Positions 60,885 through 64,000 of a DNA stretch of 64,000 nucleotides are shown piece after piece (within the stretch, counting starts at the first letter, position 1; every line of letters begins with the position of its first letter). The position numbers were made by a program, and so were the translations under genes. Source of the stretch: Hymenobacter nivis (GTDB lineage Bacteria > Bacteroidota > Bacteroidia > Cytophagales > Hymenobacteraceae); contig NZ_RCYZ01000007.1 in the NCBI RefSeq assembly GCF_006439025.1, positions 120,825-184,824 of the forward strand, in the 5' to 3' direction. The notes under the pieces are model-generated. The model saw only the letters and a program-made list of their open reading frames with translations, made no database searches and was not told where the DNA came from.

Positions 60885-62609
60885 TTACCACCCGTTGTTT
60901 TGCTTATACAGGCCTTTGCTGAAGTTGATTTGGTTAATCGGAATCGGCATGTATTCGTCGCGGCCCGCCGTGAAGTTGGCCGTGGACAGGTACTGGCGCA
61001 GGTTCTTTTCCTTGGCGAAATAGGTGTTCATATAGGGTGCCGCGATGCCCCAGCGCACCAGGTCGAAGAAGCGGCAGCCTTCCATCGCAAACTCCATCCG
61101 GCGCTCGAAGCGCAGCGCCTCGCGGGCGTAGGATTGCGAAAAACCAGCGGCGGGATAAAGGCCGATTTTGTAGTTGGAAGTGGGCGCGCCACTAGCCGAT
61201 TTGAGTAAGCCGGTGCTGTTTTGGGCACGCTGACGAATCTGGTTCATGAGCGGCAGCGCCTCTGAGGAGCGGTTAAGCTCAATCAGGGCCTCAGCCTTCC
61301 AGAGCAGCACGTCGGCGTAGCGAATGATGGCCCAGTTCTTCGAGCTGCTCATGAAGGGCGGCGTTTTCTGGAAGCTTGGGTCGGTGGGCAGCACGCTCTC
61401 CTTCATCGAGAGGTTGTAGCCGTACACCCCCGGCACCCGCACCCACGAGTTGTCGAACACGAACGTAGGATTGTACTTGAACGGGTGCCCAACCACCGCT
61501 ACCGTATGGTCCACGCGCGGGTCGACGGTGGTGCTAAGGAAGTCACCAGCCGTCACGAGGTCGCCCGACGTGTTGAAGTCCGTGAAGCGGGGTAGGCCGT
61601 TGGCGTCCGTCTTGAAGGCGTTAATCAGGTTTTGGCTGGGCTGGTGAAACGAGCAGCAGCCGTAGTCGGGGTTCATGGGGTAGTTCAGCTCGTTGCCCCG
61701 GTCGGTGCGGCCCTTGGGCGTGCCATCGTTGCGCGAGAACTGGATGGCGAATACCGACTCCACGCCGTTGTCGCCCGACGTGAGGAAGTTGGTAGCGAAG
61801 TCGCTGTGCAGCGCGTACTTACCCGAGCTGATAACGGCGTCGCACAGCGAGTTCACCTCCGCCATCTTGGTAGCGTCGATGCCCGTCACGGCGTTGGTAG
61901 CATTCTGGGTGTAAGCTTGGTAGAGCACCGTTTTGGCCAGGTAGGCCTGGGCGGCCGACTTGTTGGCGCGGCCGATTTCGGACTGGGTGGCGGGTAGGTT
62001 GGCCACCGCAAAGCGAAAGTCGTCGGCCACCTTGCTCCAGAGCGCATCGTTGGTCAGCGCCACGTTCGAGATGGTGGGGTACTGGTCGGTGGGTATGGTT
62101 TCGTCGATGTACGGCACGTACTTGAACATCTCCTTGAGCAGGAAGTAGAAGTGCCCGCGCAGGAAGCGCATCTCGCCCTGGCGCACGGCCTTGTTGGGCA
62201 TGGCGGCCACGTCGATGGCGTCGAGGCGGCGCAGCGCGTCGTTGGCCCGCGAAATGCTCAGGTACATGCGGTACCAGAACTCATCGGTGTTGCTGATATC
62301 GACGCGGTTGAAGGTAAAGGTTTCGTAGAAGTGAAACGCGTCCACGTCGGCCGTGCCGCCCCCACCCTTGTAGGCGTCGCCGCCGCGCACGTTGCCGTAG
62401 GGCCACATGGAGGTGTAGGGCACGTAGTAGATGTCGTTGCCGAGCTGCGAGTAGGCGGCAATTACCTGTTTTTCAATATTATCCGGGGTATTCAGCTGCG
62501 AGTCGTCGAGCGCACCGGTGGGGCTTACGTTCAAAAAACTTTTGTCGTTGCAGCTCACCGTAAGGGTAAGCAGCGAGAAAGCCAGCAGGCCAGTTTGGAG
62601 GAATTTCAT
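60885..62609 (-). CDS. SusD/RagB-family outer-membrane glycan-binding lipoprotein
   Basis: A 574-residue lipoprotein. The lipobox gives C20 (LLTLTVSCNDK), then the typical FLNVSPTGALDDSQL start. SusD motifs include RFLRGHFYFLLKEMF, AAQAYLAKTVLYQAYTQNA, WAIIRYADVLLWKAEALIEL and the C-terminal ALRFERRMEFAMEGCRFFDLVRWG. It would capture fructan oligosaccharides at the surface and pass them to the SusC partner encoded 23 bases upstream. Confidence 0.94.
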   Translation of the reverse strand: MKFLQTGLLAFSLLTLTVSCNDKSFLNVSPTGALDDSQLNTPDNIEKQVIAAYSQLGNDIYYVPYTSMWPYGNVRGGDAYKGGGGTADVDAFHFYETFTFNRVDISNTDEFWYRMYLSISRANDALRRLDAIDVAAMPNKAVRQGEMRFLRGHFYFLLKEMFKYVPYIDETIPTDQYPTISNVALTNDALWSKVADDFRFAVANLPATQSEIGRANKSAAQAYLAKTVLYQAYTQNATNAVTGIDATKMAEVNSLCDAVISSGKYALHSDFATNFLTSGDNGVESVFAIQFSRNDGTPKGRTDRGNELNYPMNPDYGCCSFHQPSQNLINAFKTDANGLPRFTDFNTSGDLVTAGDFLSTTVDPRVDHTVAVVGHPFKYNPTFVFDNSWVRVPGVYGYNLSMKESVLPTDPSFQKTPPFMSSSKNWAIIRYADVLLWKAEALIELNRSSEALPLMNQIRQRAQNSTGLLKSASGAPTSNYKIGLYPAAGFSQSYAREALRFERRMEFAMEGCRFFDLVRWGIAAPYMNTYFAKEKNLRQYLSTANFTAGRDEYMPIPINQINFSKGLYKQNNGW

Positions 62610-62632
62610 GGGAATTAGCGCTAGCGTATCAA

Positions 62633-64000
62633 TTAGAAAGAGACGTTGAGGCCGGCAGTGAACACGCGCGGAACGGGGTACTGGTAGTTGGTGACCTCGG
62701 GGTCGGGGCCGGTGAACTGCTTGCTCTTAATGGTGAAGAAGTTCTGGCCCTGCACGTAGAAGCGCACGTTTTGCAGCCGGATTTTGCTCACCAGCGCGGT
62801 GGGCAGGTTGTAGCCCAGCTGGAAGTTGCGCAGCTTTAGGTAAGAAGCATTTTCGATGAAGTAGGTCGAGGCGCGCCCTTCGTTGTTGGAGTTGACAAGG
62901 GTAAGGGATGGCACCGAGGAGCCCGTGTTGGTGGGCGACCAGGCATCGAGCAGGCGCTGCCCCCAGTTTTCACCCGAAGCCAGCGACGCGAAATCGGTGC
63001 GGAACTTTGCATTGTTGTTGGCATACAGCCCCTGCACGCCCTGCAAAAACACCTGCACGTCGAAGCCCTTCCACGACGCGCCCAGGTTGAGGCCGTAGTT
63101 GAAATCCGGAATGGCCTCCGAAATCCAGGTCTGGTCGAAGTTGTCGATTTTGCCGTCGCCGTTCAGATCTTTGTAGCGGATGCGGCCGGGAGCAGCGCCC
63201 ACCTGGGTGGGGCCCCCGCTCACTTCGGTGGCATTCTGGTACAGCCCGTCGGCCACGTAGCCGTATATGGCGTTGATGGAATGGCCGAGGCGCGTCACGT
63301 CCTGGCCGTTGCCGCCGTAGGCGTTAATCACCTCATCCGGCAGGTAGGTGAGCTTGTTGCGATACGTCGAAAGATTGCCGGTAACGTTGAAGGTCAAACC
63401 ATTAGCCAGCGTATTCTGGTAGCCGAGCAGAAATTCCCAGCCCGAGTTCCTGATGGAAGCGCCGTTCACGAACTTGTCGCCGCCTTCGCCCACCACGCCG
63501 AGGTAGGGCAGGTTCACGAGGATGTCGGTGCTGTTCTTGATGAAGTAGTCGACCGAGCCGGTAAGCTTGTTGCCCAAAAAGCCGAAGTCCGCCCCAATGT
63601 TGGTCTGGGTAGTGGTTTCCCACTTCAGGTTCGGGTTGGCCTGCTGCACCCGGCGGTAGCCCGAGAGCAGGTTGGTATCGTTGCCGTAGATATCGTAGGC
63701 CGTGCCGATGTCGTAGGCAAAGTTGGGGTCGAGCGTGCCCAGGCTCGACTGGTAGATGGCCCGCGAGGCGTAGCTGGCAATGTCCTGGTTGCCGGTCTGG
63801 CCCCAGCCGGCGCGCAGCTTCAGGTCGGAGATGAACGCCACCTTGTCTTTCAGGAAACTCTCCTCGCTGAGGCGCCAGCCGCCCGACACCGCCGGGAAGA
63901 TACCAAACTGGTTATCAGCCCCAAATCGTGAGGAACCATCGCGGCGCACCGTGCCCGACAGCAGGTAGCGGTCCTTGTAGGCGTAGTTGACCTTGGCAAA
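62633..64000 (-). CDS. SusC/RagA-type TonB-dependent transporter, N-terminus beyond window
   Basis: The last 455 residues of an outer-membrane barrel reading leftward from the right edge. FAKVNYAYKDRYLLSGTVRRDGSSRFG is the standard SusC barrel block, followed by FPAVSGGWRLSEESFL and LRAGWGQTGNQDI. Near the end are YLKLRNFQLGYNLP and YVQGQNFFTI, and the protein closes with VPRVFTAGLNVSF, a typical terminal aromatic strand. The carboxypeptidase-like domain, plug and TonB box lie outside. It imports fructo-oligosaccharides with SusD. Confidence 0.94.
   Translation of the reverse strand, partial: FAKVNYAYKDRYLLSGTVRRDGSSRFGADNQFGIFPAVSGGWRLSEESFLKDKVAFISDLKLRAGWGQTGNQDIASYASRAIYQSSLGTLDPNFAYDIGTAYDIYGNDTNLLSGYRRVQQANPNLKWETTTQTNIGADFGFLGNKLTGSVDYFIKNSTDILVNLPYLGVVGEGGDKFVNGASIRNSGWEFLLGYQNTLANGLTFNVTGNLSTYRNKLTYLPDEVINAYGGNGQDVTRLGHSINAIYGYVADGLYQNATEVSGGPTQVGAAPGRIRYKDLNGDGKIDNFDQTWISEAIPDFNYGLNLGASWKGFDVQVFLQGVQGLYANNNAKFRTDFASLASGENWGQRLLDAWSPTNTGSSVPSLTLVNSNNEGRASTYFIENASYLKLRNFQLGYNLPTALVSKIRLQNVRFYVQGQNFFTIKSKQFTGPDPEVTNYQYPVPRVFTAGLNVSF

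Overview
The window is a high-GC Bacteroidota chromosome segment, most like Hymenobacter or a close relative of the Cytophagales. The evidence is a SusC/SusD pair, a TAnnTTTG-type -7 promoter box (clearest before rnpB), start codons without Shine-Dalgarno sequences, many secreted or lipoprotein glycoside hydrolases, and very frequent GGGCCC palindromes. The genus is inferred from style; no marker gene was compared.

Layout. 1-2323: 5' part of a secreted GH13 alpha-amylase (minus strand, cut by the left edge). 2645-13095: housekeeping and metabolism, comprising an Smr-domain protein, RNase P RNA, an NtrC-like response regulator, an HbpS/GlcG-like protein with a glutathione-independent formaldehyde dehydrogenase, and a fused isobutyryl-CoA mutase. 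13096-16692: an accessory island. It has two AT-rich genes, a membrane protein ending in a phage prohead-protease-like domain and a HEPN protein, followed by a Fic protein and two related hairpin elements. 16693-26547: assorted secreted and envelope proteins (DUF1349 lipoprotein, ThuA, polysaccharide deacetylase, GH29 fucosidase, OmpA-like, SGNH hydrolase, phytase-like lipoprotein).

27183-42995 is an arabinose/arabinan/galactan locus: aldose epimerase, araB-araD-araA, then GH51, GH43, GH27, GH36 and GH127. Two more GH43 genes and a LacI-type regulator follow at 47415-50822. Exported enzymes would release L-arabinose and galactose from pectic side chains, and araBDA would take arabinose to xylulose 5-phosphate. 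No SusC/SusD pair lies in this locus. CG-centred palindromes before the epimerase and between the GH43 pair and the LacI gene suggest a shared regulon. Between the two halves sit two aldo/keto reductases, a hydrolase and an AraC regulator (43210-47277).

50989-55153: a 44-residue membrane peptide, an FKBP isomerase, a membrane protein, a Kup potassium transporter and a small hypothetical. 55257-64000 (minus strand): a fructan utilisation locus with SusC (cut by the right edge), SusD, an MFS sugar transporter, fructokinase, a GH32 fructanase and a GH32-like lipoprotein.

The most novel-looking part is the AT-rich pair at 13178-14940. Other points worth a second look are an in-frame amber codon near the end of one GH43 gene, a family of long palindromic intergenic repeats, and duplicated promoter regions before two reductase genes. 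No tRNA, rRNA, CRISPR array or transposase gene was recognised.
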